This document shows, in pieces, positions 38,577-46,308 of a DNA stretch of 64,000 nucleotides. Positions within the stretch are counted from its first letter, which is position 1. Every line of letters starts with the position of its first letter. Under the pieces are notes generated by a model that saw nothing but the letters and a program-made list of their open reading frames with translations, ran no database searches and was not told the DNA's origin. This DNA is from Rhodospirillaceae bacterium (GTDB lineage: Bacteria; Pseudomonadota; Alphaproteobacteria; Rhodospirillales; Rhodospirillaceae), in assembly GCA_009693785.1 (NCBI GenBank), contig SHWP01000002.1:59128-123127 (forward strand), written 5' to 3'. Both the position numbers and the translations under genes were made by a program.

Positions 38577-38833
38577 GGGCTCGATGCTGCTCAGGCCTTG
38601 TCTGGACGTAATGTAGCCGTGATTTCGCCATTCGCCCACTTTAGGGTTATTAACCGGCTGAAACCGAAGCGCTTGAATGCAACAAAAGACCTGATAAACC
38701 AAGGACTTTCGTGGACTTTTACCTACCCGTTGCTTACTCTCAAGGCAGGTGGTTCAACGGCCCGCGAAGACCGCCCTGCGGCGGACCGGCCCGCTTGGGC
38801 AGGGTGAACGTTGAATGAAGGACCTGAACTGCG

Positions 38834-38962
38834 ATGGCGAAGCTTCTTCTGGGGACTGTGGCATTGATCGTTCTCGGCGGGGTCGTGTTCTTGGCGACAT
38901 GGGATATGCCACCGCCAACCGCCACCACCGAGAAAGTCATTCCGAATGAGCGTTTCCAATAA
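38834..38962 (+). CDS. Small membrane protein (42 aa)
   Basis: A 42-residue ORF too short for the ORF track: start ATG 38834 with AAGGA about 12 bases upstream. The first half (MAKLLLGTVALIVLGGVVFL) is one membrane helix; the tail has DMPPPTATTEKVIPNERF. The Pro-rich end after a single helix, and its position between aroK and xerD, recall a small protein found at this place in related genomes; that comes from memory and should be checked. Its last 17 bases overlap the next gene in another frame, which suggests coupling. Confidence 0.7.
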   Translation: MAKLLLGTVALIVLGGVVFLATWDMPPPTATTEKVIPNERFQ

Positions 38963-40844
38963 ACGCCTAAACATCTGCTACCGCACGCTTTTAGGTGGCG
39001 CTGCCTTGTTGCTGACCGCTCCGGCGTGGGGCCAAGCCGCCCCGCCGCGGGCTGCCCCACTGACGCTGATGCCGCCAGCCGCCCAAGCACCCGTTGCTGC
39101 TCCGGCGAGTGTTACACCCGGAATCACCGTTGGCACGCTTGATGAGGTGGGCACGGACCGCATCGGCCTGATTGACGAATCTTCTGGCGCCTTGCCTGGC
39201 ACCATGTGGCAAGACAGCGACCCAGTATTCGTGCGATCGATTTTACCACAGATACCCCGAAAAATGCCCTCGCTGGCGATGCGAAAGCTCGCGCAACGTT
39301 TGTTGCTGCCACAGGCCAAACAACCCGAAGCCAAATCCGATCCATTCGCACTGGATGTAACGCCCACTGCGGCGGAGCCGCCGACGGGCGAAGCGCAAAC
39401 CGCCGCGGCTCAGCAGTCGGCCTGGCTATTAGAGGCTCGCCTGAACGCGCTCGCGGCCATGGGCGACTGGAATAGCGTCGCGGCATTGTTGGAACTGGTG
39501 CCGCAAGATCGCGTCAGCGAAGCCATGGCCCGTCTCAAGGTTGACGGTCTGCTTGTCGAGGGCAAGACCGACGCAGCTTGCACCGAAGCCCAGGCCGCCC
39601 TTGCCCGCCAACCCGACACGCATTGGCAGAAGCTATTGGTGTTCTGTCAATTCGCCACCAAACAAACCAGTGCGGCGCAATTGGGCTTGTCGCTGTTGCG
39701 CGAGCAAGGCGTGGAGGACCCCGCGTTTTTCTGGGCGGCGGAACTGCTGCAAGGCAATCGCCCGCTCACACCCAATGGATTACAACGCATTGCACCGCTG
39801 GAGCTCGCGATGTTGCGGGCCACCGGCCGCGCGTTCCCCGATGCGGTGGTGCGCGATGGCGACCCCACCATGCTGCGTGTGCTGGCCGAAATGCCGCTGC
39901 CCGCGATTGAGGACGAGAAGCTGACGGAAGCTGAGAAAAAAGACCGCGCCCGATTGATGCAAGATAGCCGCATTGTCACCGCCGAGCGCGCCGCTGCCAT
40001 GGGCGCGCTCGACCCCGAGGTCGTGCGCACGCTCTACGTCGCGCTCGACCTCAGCCAAGATACACAACCCGTACAATTAGCCCAAGCCACCGCCGATAAC
40101 GTGCGCGCCCGGGCCTATATGTTCCAAATCGCCAAGGCGCAGACCGTGCCCACCGCACGCGCCGAAGTCATGGCGAAGGCGATTGATCTGGCGCGTGCCG
40201 ATAAAGGCGAGAAGGGGCCAGACCTGGTGACTGTGGCGCGCATCTATGCGCCGTTCTTGAGCGAACTCACCCCATCGCCCGATTTGATTTGGTTTGCGGG
40301 TCACGCGGCGCGTGGGTTGCTCGCCGCAGGCGCGCGCGATGCGGCGCTTCCATGGTTCGAACTCACCCGTCAGATGTCGCGTACCAGCATCGAGGCTGCG
40401 GGCATCGCCGACGGCCTTTGGGCGGTCGAGCATATGGCCGAAAAAGGCTCGCGCGGCAACATAACGCCGCAAAACATTCGGGCCTGGCAGGCGACCATTC
40501 CAGCGGCGGGTGCCATTGCACCGCGCGAACGGTTGCTCAATTTGCTCATGTCCCTGGGTGATCCTATTTCCGCCACCGATTGGCTGCCGGTTGTTACCGC
40601 GCCGGTCAAACATGCCGCCATGACACCCTTGTCATCGCACCTGTGGCACGCACTATCGCTCGCCGCGCGCGATGCCAATCTTGGCGATACGGTGGCCCTG
40701 GCGTTGGTGGCGTTGGGCGACGACGGGCCCACGGGCGCATCGCCGCTGACACTGAATAAGGTCATTGAAAGCCTGATGATCGTTGGCCGCGAAGACGATG
40801 CACGCGCGCTGGCCGCCGAGGCCGCGCTGGTTCTGGGCCTCTAA
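38946..40844 (+). CDS. Large secreted Ala-rich protein of unknown function
   Basis: 632 residues. A signal-like N-terminus (LLGGAALLLTAPAWGQA) is followed by a Pro/Ala-rich linker (APLTLMPPAAQAPVAAPASVTPG). From about residue 150 it is helical and repetitive, in style like solenoid TPR/SEL proteins, without identifiable catalytic motif. It overlaps the 42-residue gene by 17 bases and is followed 7 bases later by xerD, so the three genes may be one unit. I do not recognise the family by function. Confidence 0.8.
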   Translation: MSVSNKRLNICYRTLLGGAALLLTAPAWGQAAPPRAAPLTLMPPAAQAPVAAPASVTPGITVGTLDEVGTDRIGLIDESSGALPGTMWQDSDPVFVRSILPQIPRKMPSLAMRKLAQRLLLPQAKQPEAKSDPFALDVTPTAAEPPTGEAQTAAAQQSAWLLEARLNALAAMGDWNSVAALLELVPQDRVSEAMARLKVDGLLVEGKTDAACTEAQAALARQPDTHWQKLLVFCQFATKQTSAAQLGLSLLREQGVEDPAFFWAAELLQGNRPLTPNGLQRIAPLELAMLRATGRAFPDAVVRDGDPTMLRVLAEMPLPAIEDEKLTEAEKKDRARLMQDSRIVTAERAAAMGALDPEVVRTLYVALDLSQDTQPVQLAQATADNVRARAYMFQIAKAQTVPTARAEVMAKAIDLARADKGEKGPDLVTVARIYAPFLSELTPSPDLIWFAGHAARGLLAAGARDAALPWFELTRQMSRTSIEAAGIADGLWAVEHMAEKGSRGNITPQNIRAWQATIPAAGAIAPRERLLNLLMSLGDPISATDWLPVVTAPVKHAAMTPLSSHLWHALSLAARDANLGDTVALALVALGDDGPTGASPLTLNKVIESLMIVGREDDARALAAEAALVLGL

Positions 40845-40851
40845 CACTATC

Positions 40852-41814
40852 GTGCCTCGCACGCGGTCTCAACGGCAGGCGGCCAAGCACGGGCAAGCTT
40901 CCGCGCATGTCGATGCGTTTCTCGAAATGATGTCGGCCGAACGTGGCGCAGCAGCACACACACTTGCGGCCTACCGCGAAGACTTGATGACGCTTGAGTG
41001 CTACCTTGCCGCGCGCGGCCTTACCCCCGCCGCTGTCTCGTCGAAAGATTTGCGAGATTTTTTGGGTAGCCTCCATCGTGCAGGGTTGGCGCCGCGCTCG
41101 GCGGCCCGGCATTTATCGAGCCTGAGGCAGTTCTTTCGTTTTCTCTATGGCGAGGGCATACGCAAGGACGACCCCACCAGCGCACTTGATCCGCCGCGGC
41201 TGCCCAAACCCTTGCCGAAGTATCTCAGCGAGCGCGAGGTGAATGGGCTGCTCAAGGCCGCCCGCAAGATCGAGGGCGCGGATGGGTCCCGTGCCAGCGC
41301 GCTGTTGGAAATTCTGTATGCTGCGGGCTTGCGTGTATCGGAACTTGTGGCCCTGCCGGTGGCGGTCGCCCGCAATTCCTCTGTCCTGATCGTGCGTGGC
41401 AAGGGCGGCAAGGAACGCATGGTGCCCGTGGGCGAGGCGGCACAAGCCGCCCTTAAAGCCTATATGAAAGTTCGCGACGAATTTCTGCCCTCAAAAAAGA
41501 ATACGAAAAAAGCTGTATCTCCGTGGTTGTTTCCATCCCGTGGCAGTTCCGGGCATATGACGCGCGATGGTTTTGCCAAGTTGCTGAAGGATATTGCGGT
41601 GTCGGCGGGGCTCATGCCCTCGCGCGTATCGCCCCACGTGTTGCGCCATTCGTTCGCCACACACTTGCTCGCTCACGGCGCTGACCTGCGCACGTTGCAA
41701 CAACTGCTGGGCCACAGCGACATCTCCACCACGCAGATTTACACGCATGTGCTGGACGAACGGCTAAAGAAGCTGGTGCAAACCCATCACCCGCTGGCGG
41801 GGTTCAAGCTTTAG
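40852..41814 (+). CDS. xerD: Tyrosine recombinase XerD
   Basis: XerD-type recombinase, 320 residues from GTG 40852 (the track start 40783 lies inside the previous gene). The N-terminal core-binding domain (VDAFLEMMSAERGAAAHTLAAYREDLMTLECYL) is normal. Catalytic residues: Arg in AGLRVSELVAL, HxxR in HVLRHSFATHLL, His in LLGHSDIS and Tyr in TTQIYTHV. It resolves chromosome dimers at dif with XerC and FtsK. Housekeeping, not an integrase of a mobile element. Its stop interlocks with the convergent gluQ in TTAG. Confidence 0.95.
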   Translation: MPRTRSQRQAAKHGQASAHVDAFLEMMSAERGAAAHTLAAYREDLMTLECYLAARGLTPAAVSSKDLRDFLGSLHRAGLAPRSAARHLSSLRQFFRFLYGEGIRKDDPTSALDPPRLPKPLPKYLSEREVNGLLKAARKIEGADGSRASALLEILYAAGLRVSELVALPVAVARNSSVLIVRGKGGKERMVPVGEAAQAALKAYMKVRDEFLPSKKNTKKAVSPWLFPSRGSSGHMTRDGFAKLLKDIAVSAGLMPSRVSPHVLRHSFATHLLAHGADLRTLQQLLGHSDISTTQIYTHVLDERLKKLVQTHHPLAGFKL

Positions 41815-42662
41815 GCTTTTCCAATCATCGCCCGCACCTCGTCTGCTGTTCGTCCTGCCTCACGCAAGGCACGCAGGGTTGGGGCCTGGTCGCGTTTGGA
41901 GAATTTCTTGCCATCGGGGCCCAACAGCAACCCATGATGATGGTAGGCGGGTGTCGGCAAGTTCAGCAGATGTTGCAGCAGGCGATGCACATGGGTAGCC
42001 GCGAACAAGTCTTCGCCGCGTGTGACTAACGTCACGCCTTGCAACGCATCGTCCCACGTACAGGCGAGGTGATAGCTGGTGGGCGTGTCTTTGCGGGCAA
42101 TCACCACATCGCCGAAAATTTCCGGTGTGACGATTTGCTTGCCGCGCACTCCATCGCGCCAGGTCAATGAGCCCGCCCCGCGCGCCGCGTCGTCCATGCG
42201 CAGGCGCAAGGCATAACTTTCGCCAGCATCGATGCGCTTTTGTGCGGCGGCGCTCGACAGCGCCCGGCACGTGCCGGGGTATAAGGGGCCATCGGGTCCG
42301 GTTGCGATCAATCCATGGGGCGCGGCCGATGCGTTGGCGATATCGGCACGCGTGCAAAAGCACGGACAGACCAAGCCTAATTTTTTGAGTGTGCCAATGG
42401 CGCCCTCGTAGTCGGCCATGTGTTCCGATTGGCGGCGCACGGGCTGTTCCCAGGTTAGCCCTAGCCAGGTCAAGTCCTCGTAAATCGCCGCCTCGAACTC
42501 GGGCCTACAGCGGCCCCGGTCGATGTCCTCGATGCGCAATAAAAACTGCCCGCCCCTGGCGTGCTGGGCTGCGAATAGCGCAGCCTTGGCGGTGCCCAGG
42601 TGCAAATACCCCGTCGGGCTGGGGGCAAAACGGGTCACAACGGGCGAATCGGAAGTTGTCAT
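41811..42662 (-). CDS. gluQ: Glutamyl-Q tRNA(Asp) synthetase
   Basis: GluQ-RS, 283 residues from ATG 42662. It is a GluRS-like catalytic domain without anticodon-binding domain: RFAPSPTGYLHLGTAKAAL holds the HIGH-type motif (HLGT), LRIEDIDRGRCRPEFEAAIYEDL follows, and KKFSKRDQAP is the KMSKS counterpart. CPCFCTR and a downstream Tyr and Cys (LYPGTCR) form the zinc site. It glutamylates queuosine at position 34 of tRNA(Asp), which links it to the queCDE genes at 45.6-47.3 kb. Convergent with xerD, stops interlocked. Confidence 0.95.
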   Translation of the reverse strand: MTTSDSPVVTRFAPSPTGYLHLGTAKAALFAAQHARGGQFLLRIEDIDRGRCRPEFEAAIYEDLTWLGLTWEQPVRRQSEHMADYEGAIGTLKKLGLVCPCFCTRADIANASAAPHGLIATGPDGPLYPGTCRALSSAAAQKRIDAGESYALRLRMDDAARGAGSLTWRDGVRGKQIVTPEIFGDVVIARKDTPTSYHLACTWDDALQGVTLVTRGEDLFAATHVHRLLQHLLNLPTPAYHHHGLLLGPDGKKFSKRDQAPTLRALREAGRTADEVRAMIGKA

Positions 42663-42783
42663 GCAAACGTCAGATACGGGCCATGATGGTGGGCCATAAG
42701 CCCCAATAGCGTACCAGAGTTTGTATTCCACACGGAACTTGCTAGAGTGGCCTCAGCAGTTTTTTCAGGAGCATGCGGCCATC

Positions 42784-43347
42784 GTGGGAGTCTCGCTTGA
42801 AGCTTCCCCAGCGCTTGTTTTGAACGCGGACTTCCGTCCGCTGAGCTACTTCCCATTGTCTGTATGGTCCTGGCAGGAAGCCATCAAGGCGGTATTTCTG
42901 GGCCGCGTGAATGTCGTCTCCGAGTATGACCGCGTCGTGCACTCGCCCAGCTGGGCGATGAAACTGCCCAGCGTCATTTCGCTTAAAAAATATGCGCCGA
43001 TGGAACGTTCACCCGCATTCACGCGGTTCAACGTGTTCCTGCGCGACAAGTTCATGTGCCAATACTGCGGCACACCGCACCCCACAAATGATCTGACGTT
43101 CGATCACATCATTCCGCGTTCGCGCGGCGGGCGTACCACCTGGCAGAATGTTGTCACGGCCTGTGCGGATTGCAACTTGATGAAAGGCAACCGGCTGCCG
43201 GAAGACGCGCATATGTTTCCCAGCCAGCGGCCGTTCCGGCCCACGTCATTCCATCTGCAAGATATCGGGCGCGGTTTCCCGCCCAATTATCTGCACGAAA
43301 GCTGGCGCGATTATCTCTACTGGGATACGGAACTGGATCCGAGTTAG
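42784..43347 (+). CDS. HNH endonuclease
   Basis: 187-residue HNH protein from GTG 42784, which has CAGGAG about 12 bases upstream; the track start (TTG 42721) is not supported. C92 and C95 (CQYCG), H108 (FDHIIPRSRGG), and CADCN (C127, C130) make the zinc-stabilised HNH motif. The N-terminal half (ALVLNADFRPLSYFPLSVWSWQEAIKAVFLGRVNVV) is the domain found in this common alphaproteobacterial family. Single gene between gluQ and coq7, so not obviously part of a defence system; function unknown. Confidence 0.88.
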   Translation: MGVSLEASPALVLNADFRPLSYFPLSVWSWQEAIKAVFLGRVNVVSEYDRVVHSPSWAMKLPSVISLKKYAPMERSPAFTRFNVFLRDKFMCQYCGTPHPTNDLTFDHIIPRSRGGRTTWQNVVTACADCNLMKGNRLPEDAHMFPSQRPFRPTSFHLQDIGRGFPPNYLHESWRDYLYWDTELDPS

Positions 43348-43362
43348 ACCGCTCGTTCGCCG

Positions 43363-43908
43363 TCAAATCCGTTTCGACAACCAAATCGCGAGCCTGGTTC
43401 CGGCTTTGATCGCACCTGTCAGGGCTGCATAAGCAGGCGCCTGTTCGGCACCATTCTCTAGGCTGACATCGCGGTGGTGCATTTCATCGGCGCGGAAGGA
43501 TTCGATGGTGGATTTTAATTCCGACTCATCCTCGCCCAGGCTTGCCGCTTGTTCGGCGTAATGCTCGCCAATCACGTCTTCCACTGCGACCGTGCAGGCC
43601 ATGGCTGCTTCACGCCCCATCAGCGCCGTCGCTGCACCCAGCGCGAAACCTGCCGCATGCCATAACGGTTCCAACGCGGTCGGGCGCACACCGCGTTGGC
43701 GCATGATCGTGTTGAAGCGCTCTAGGTGCTTTTCTTCTTGGGCGAGCATTTCGGTCAGCACCGGCGCGCTATCGGTTTTGCCGAGCACGGCCAACTGGCC
43801 TTCATAGATTCGCTTGGCGCCATACTCGCCCGCCTGATTGACGCGAATCATCCGCGCCAATTTTTCCTCTGGGCTCAGATCGCCGGGCAGGGGGCGTGCC
43901 GAAGTCAT
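43363..43908 (-). CDS. coq7: Demethoxyubiquinone hydroxylase Coq7
   Basis: Coq7-family carboxylate-bridged diiron hydroxylase, 181 residues, inserting the last hydroxyl in ubiquinone synthesis. Landmarks: MIRVNQAGEYGAKRIYEGQLAVL with the first Glu ligand, EEKHLERFNTIM (Glu and His), PLWHAAGFALGAATALMGREAAMACTVAVEDVIGEHYAEQ and EMHHRDVSLENGAE near the end. The C-terminal helical AGTRLAIWLSKRI is probably membrane-associated. Downstream of dsbB on the same strand by 3 bases. All ligands present. Confidence 0.95.
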   Translation of the reverse strand: MTSARPLPGDLSPEEKLARMIRVNQAGEYGAKRIYEGQLAVLGKTDSAPVLTEMLAQEEKHLERFNTIMRQRGVRPTALEPLWHAAGFALGAATALMGREAAMACTVAVEDVIGEHYAEQAASLGEDESELKSTIESFRADEMHHRDVSLENGAEQAPAYAALTGAIKAGTRLAIWLSKRI

Positions 43909-43911
43909 GAT

Positions 43912-44406
43912 CTATTTCCACCAAGCGTCGCGGCGTGTAGCCATCCAAGAACCAAAGGCCAAAACGAGGCAGGCGATGATGTTATATCCCGCCATGGAAA
44001 GCCCCAAGAACCTGAAGGCCGCATCTTCGCAACTGGTCCGGCCAGGCTGATTGAGCGCGGCAAGCAGGTCGGTGGGGCTGAGCTCTTGCGGTTTGCCTGC
44101 GCAGGCCGTTGGCCCTTGCCACCAGCGCTCCTCGACACCGGTGTGATAAAGCGCGATCCCGGCGTTGAGTAGGAACAGGCCAGCGCACAGCAGAACGATC
44201 ATTCGGCGCGAAGGCCCATCGACCACGGGCATCATGGCCAGCACTGCCAGCGCCAGTGTCAGGCCATAGGGTACTCGTTGCCAGTAGCAGATGGTGCAAG
44301 GCCACAGATCGAAGCCGTACTGCGCCACCAGGGCCAGGCCCAATGCGCCAGCCGAGGCCAGCGCGATGCCAAAAATGGCGAAAAAAGAGCGATTCTGTAA
44401 AGTCAT
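43912..44406 (-). CDS. dsbB: Disulfide bond formation protein B
   Basis: DsbB-type inner-membrane quinone-dependent oxidase, 164 residues from ATG 44406. First redox pair CTIC at residues 37-40, in a periplasmic loop after the first helix; the second pair is in TACAGK and SCEDAAF. Four membrane helices are expected. It reoxidises DsbA and passes electrons to ubiquinone. Coq7 follows after 3 bases, a functional link, since Coq7 makes the quinone acceptor. Confidence 0.9.
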   Translation of the reverse strand: MTLQNRSFFAIFGIALASAGALGLALVAQYGFDLWPCTICYWQRVPYGLTLALAVLAMMPVVDGPSRRMIVLLCAGLFLLNAGIALYHTGVEERWWQGPTACAGKPQELSPTDLLAALNQPGRTSCEDAAFRFLGLSMAGYNIIACLVLAFGSWMATRRDAWWK

Positions 44407-44471
44407 GGTCCGAAGTTTAGGCGATCGGCCGCTCAAGCACAAAACCGGCAAAAATGAGGCGGCTAGGCGCT

Positions 44472-44500
44472 TTGACAGAGCCCCCCTCGCTAGTTTATGT
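44472..44500 (+). promoter_or_regulatory. Sigma70 promoter of tRNA-Leu
   Basis: Perfect TTGACA, 17-base spacer, and TTATGT, ending 12 bases before the tRNA. The best promoter in the window by eye. Confidence 0.8.
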
Positions 44501-44512
44501 CCCTGCCTCTTC

Positions 44513-44598
44513 GCGGGTATGGCGGAATGGTAGACGCAGTAGACTCAAAATCTACCGGTCGCAAGGCCGTGGGGGTTCAAGTCCCTCTACCCGCACCA
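44513..44598 (+). tRNA. tRNA-Leu (CAA)
   Basis: Eighty-six-base tRNA with acceptor GCGGGTA/TACCCGC, discriminator A and encoded CCA. The anticodon stem GTAGA/TCTAC encloses the loop CTCAAAA, giving anticodon CAA for leucine codon UUG. The long variable arm (CGGTCGCAAGGCCG) marks a class II tRNA. T-loop GGTTCAAGTCC is normal. Confidence 0.96.
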
Positions 44599-44624
44599 TC
44601 CTCATCTGGAATCAAAGAAAATAT

Positions 44625-44987
44625 ATGCGCCTTTCAGCACTTCTAACCACGCTGTTCGTGCTGTCGACGGGGGCTAATGCCGCTGAATGCGTGCAGGTTG
44701 TCTTCCGCGATCTCAATGGCGTGATCGTGAAATCCGACATCCCGGTGATCGGCTTGGTGGTCGAGGGAATCGAACCGGTGGTGAATATTCCCTACGAGCC
44801 CACCATGAAGAAAGAAAAGGGTGCGCCGGCGGCCTGCCCGGCAGACTTGATCGAGATGGTGCGCGGCTGGTTCACGACCACCTGCATTTCTGAGCAAGGC
44901 CGGGCCGCGGCCATCCAGGGCGATGCCAAGGGCGACGCCGAGTTGGTCAAGACGCGCTGTGCGGCGATGTATAAAGCGATCAACTGA
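44625..44987 (+). CDS. Small secreted protein of unknown function
   Basis: 120 residues from ATG 44625; the track ORF from 44454 wrongly reads through the tRNA gene. MRLSALLTTLFVLSTGANAAEC is a signal peptide; the mature part has four Cys (AECVQ, APAACPAD, TTTCISE, KTRCAAM). No domain is recognised. It may be cotranscribed with the tRNA, 27 bases downstream. Confidence 0.7.
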   Translation: MRLSALLTTLFVLSTGANAAECVQVVFRDLNGVIVKSDIPVIGLVVEGIEPVVNIPYEPTMKKEKGAPAACPADLIEMVRGWFTTTCISEQGRAAAIQGDAKGDAELVKTRCAAMYKAIN

Positions 44988-45006
44988 TTCGTTGGCTTGG
45001 CAACAT

Positions 45007-45306
45007 TCAGACGGTAGCGATTAGCCCAAAGCTCATGGCCTTGGCGGCCGCGTGGGTTTTGTTGTGTACGCCGAATTTGGACATCACGTTCTGGAGGTGA
45101 AAATTAACGGTGCGCTCCGTGATTTTCAGGATTTTGGCGACTTCCCAGGCCGTCTTGCCATCAATCGTCCAGCGTAAAATCTCAACTTCGCGATCTGTCA
45201 GTGAAGTTGGTTTGTCCGATTTCGATTTTAGCGTCTCAAGGTCTGCTCCAGTCTCTTCAGATTGGAACGCTAAGATGGGCATCCCATACACGACATCGTC
45301 CCTCAT
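45007..45306 (-). CDS. Orphan LuxR-type DNA-binding domain protein
   Basis: Only 99 residues: LTDREVEILRWTIDGKTAWEVAKILKITERTVNFHLQNVMSKFGVHNKTHAAAKAMSFGLI is a complete LuxR C-terminal helix-turn-helix of the autoinducer-binding type, but the N-terminal sensory domain (about 150 residues in full proteins) is absent. Just upstream on the coding strand an in-frame TGA and an 11-copy heptamer repeat are found; no remnant of the missing domain was recognised. It may be a truncated quorum-sensing regulator or a short stand-alone regulator. No luxI was seen. Confidence 0.7.
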   Translation of the reverse strand: MRDDVVYGMPILAFQSEETGADLETLKSKSDKPTSLTDREVEILRWTIDGKTAWEVAKILKITERTVNFHLQNVMSKFGVHNKTHAAAKAMSFGLIATV

Positions 45307-45313
45307 CCCTCAT

Positions 45314-45390
45314 CCCCCAGCCCCCAGCCCCCAGCCCCCAGCCCCCAGCCCCCAGCCCCCAGCCCCCAGCCCCCAGCCCCCAGCCCCCAG
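45314..45390. repeat. Tandem heptamer repeat (CCCCCAG)x11
   Basis: Eleven exact copies of CCCCCAG plus a partial twelfth (CCCCCT); two degenerate heptamers (TCCCTCA) lead into it. On the minus strand it reads CTGGGGG, with G5 runs separated by two bases, so the leader of the LuxR-like gene can form a G-quadruplex. Copy number may vary between strains. Confidence 0.95.
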
Positions 45391-45603
45391 CCCCCTACAA
45401 CTACTTCTGTCGGCACCATCGTCCTTGATCGGCGATTGGTTGTGTCTCTTCGCGGATACGATTTTGGGCTGAGTCGAAACTAGAATCAATCGACTCAAAA
45501 CTATTTGGGCTGGATTTGTTCTGACAGTCAAAAGCCGCCCCGATGAGCCATTGGATCAGGACCGGTGGGTAGCGAACCCACCAAGCTTAATTCAGGCTAA
45601 TTT

Positions 45604-45630
45604 ATTAGATACCTACTGTATGTATCTAAT
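45604..45630. repeat. Inverted repeat after queC
   Basis: ATTAGATAC and GTATCTAAT, nine-base perfect arms around a 9-base spacer, just after the queC stop. No T-run follows, so a terminator role is uncertain; operator or attachment site are alternatives. Confidence 0.5.
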
Positions 45631-45636
45631 TATTTC

Positions 45637-46308
45637 CTAGGGAATCTCTGGCCTAGCGGGGGGTGTCGCTGCCGCCTCCGCCCAGGCATGGGTGTGCAGA
45701 ATGCAAGCATCGCAGACCCCACAGGGCTTAGGTTCAGGCCCTGTGGTATCGGGTGCGTAGCAGCTCCAGGTGTCACCTGGGGCGAGCCCCAGCTCCTTGG
45801 CCAGGGCTGCAATTTGGGGCTTAGAGAGGTGCACTAAGGGGGCGACTACCTGGGGCGGGTTGGGCACGGCTTCGGCCCACATGCGCCGGAAGGCGCTGAG
45901 GAAGGACTCCCGGCAGTCGGGGTAGCCTGAATAGTCTACCGCATTCACCCCAATCCAGACCTCTTCGGCCCCCGCCCCGGCCGCCTCGGCGCAGGCCAGG
46001 GCTAAAAACACGGCATTACGGCCCGGAAGGAAGGTGGGGGCAATACCCCCGCCGCGCATCTCGGCCATGGTCCGGCCCGTGGGAATGGTGATGGCAGGCT
46101 TATCCCAGCCCACGTCGATCAGGTGGCGCTCAAAACCGAAGCGCTCGCACTGCTTTTGGGCATAGGCGATTTCGACATCGTGGCGCTGGCCGTAACTAAT
46201 CCCGAGGCTGCGCGGGTTACGCCCGTGCTGGCGTGCCAGCAGCAGGCATACGGTGGAATCAAGACCGCCCGAATGCAGCACCACGCAGCGCTTGGGGGAC
46301 ACAGCCAT
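45637..46308 (-). CDS. queC: 7-cyano-7-deazaguanine synthase QueC
   Basis: QueC, 223 residues, converts 7-carboxy-7-deazaguanine to preQ0 with ATP and ammonia. N-terminal PP-loop SGGLDST lies near residue 14. The C-terminal part carries the zinc site cysteines in WSCYAPDTT and PCGVCDACILH. It is the third gene of queE-queD-queC on the minus strand, and its start overlaps the queD stop by one base. Complete. Confidence 0.96.
   Translation of the reverse strand: MAVSPKRCVVLHSGGLDSTVCLLLARQHGRNPRSLGISYGQRHDVEIAYAQKQCERFGFERHLIDVGWDKPAITIPTGRTMAEMRGGGIAPTFLPGRNAVFLALACAEAAGAGAEEVWIGVNAVDYSGYPDCRESFLSAFRRMWAEAVPNPPQVVAPLVHLSKPQIAALAKELGLAPGDTWSCYAPDTTGPEPKPCGVCDACILHTHAWAEAAATPPARPEIP

Larger units (their letters stand above)
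45307..45636. other. Intergenic region with heptamer repeat and inverted repeat
   Basis: About 330 bases without a credible gene. It holds the heptamer array (45314-45390), an AT-rich stretch, and a 9-base inverted repeat (45604-45630) 6 bases after the queC stop. The long ORF 45310-45531 exists only because the repeat has no stop in any frame. Confidence 0.5.

Noticed and set aside
40852-41814. Tyrosine recombinase as marker of a mobile element
   Set aside because: Gene order and sequence fit chromosomal XerD; no att sites or cargo seen.
44513-44598. tRNA-Leu as an island integration site
   Set aside because: No direct repeat of the tRNA 3' end or integrase gene nearby.
45314-45390. CRISPR-like array
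   Set aside because: Seven-base tandem units with no spacers; a simple VNTR.
45310-45531. ORF with GLGAGGW repeats
   Set aside because: Artefact of the heptamer array, which lacks stops in all frames.
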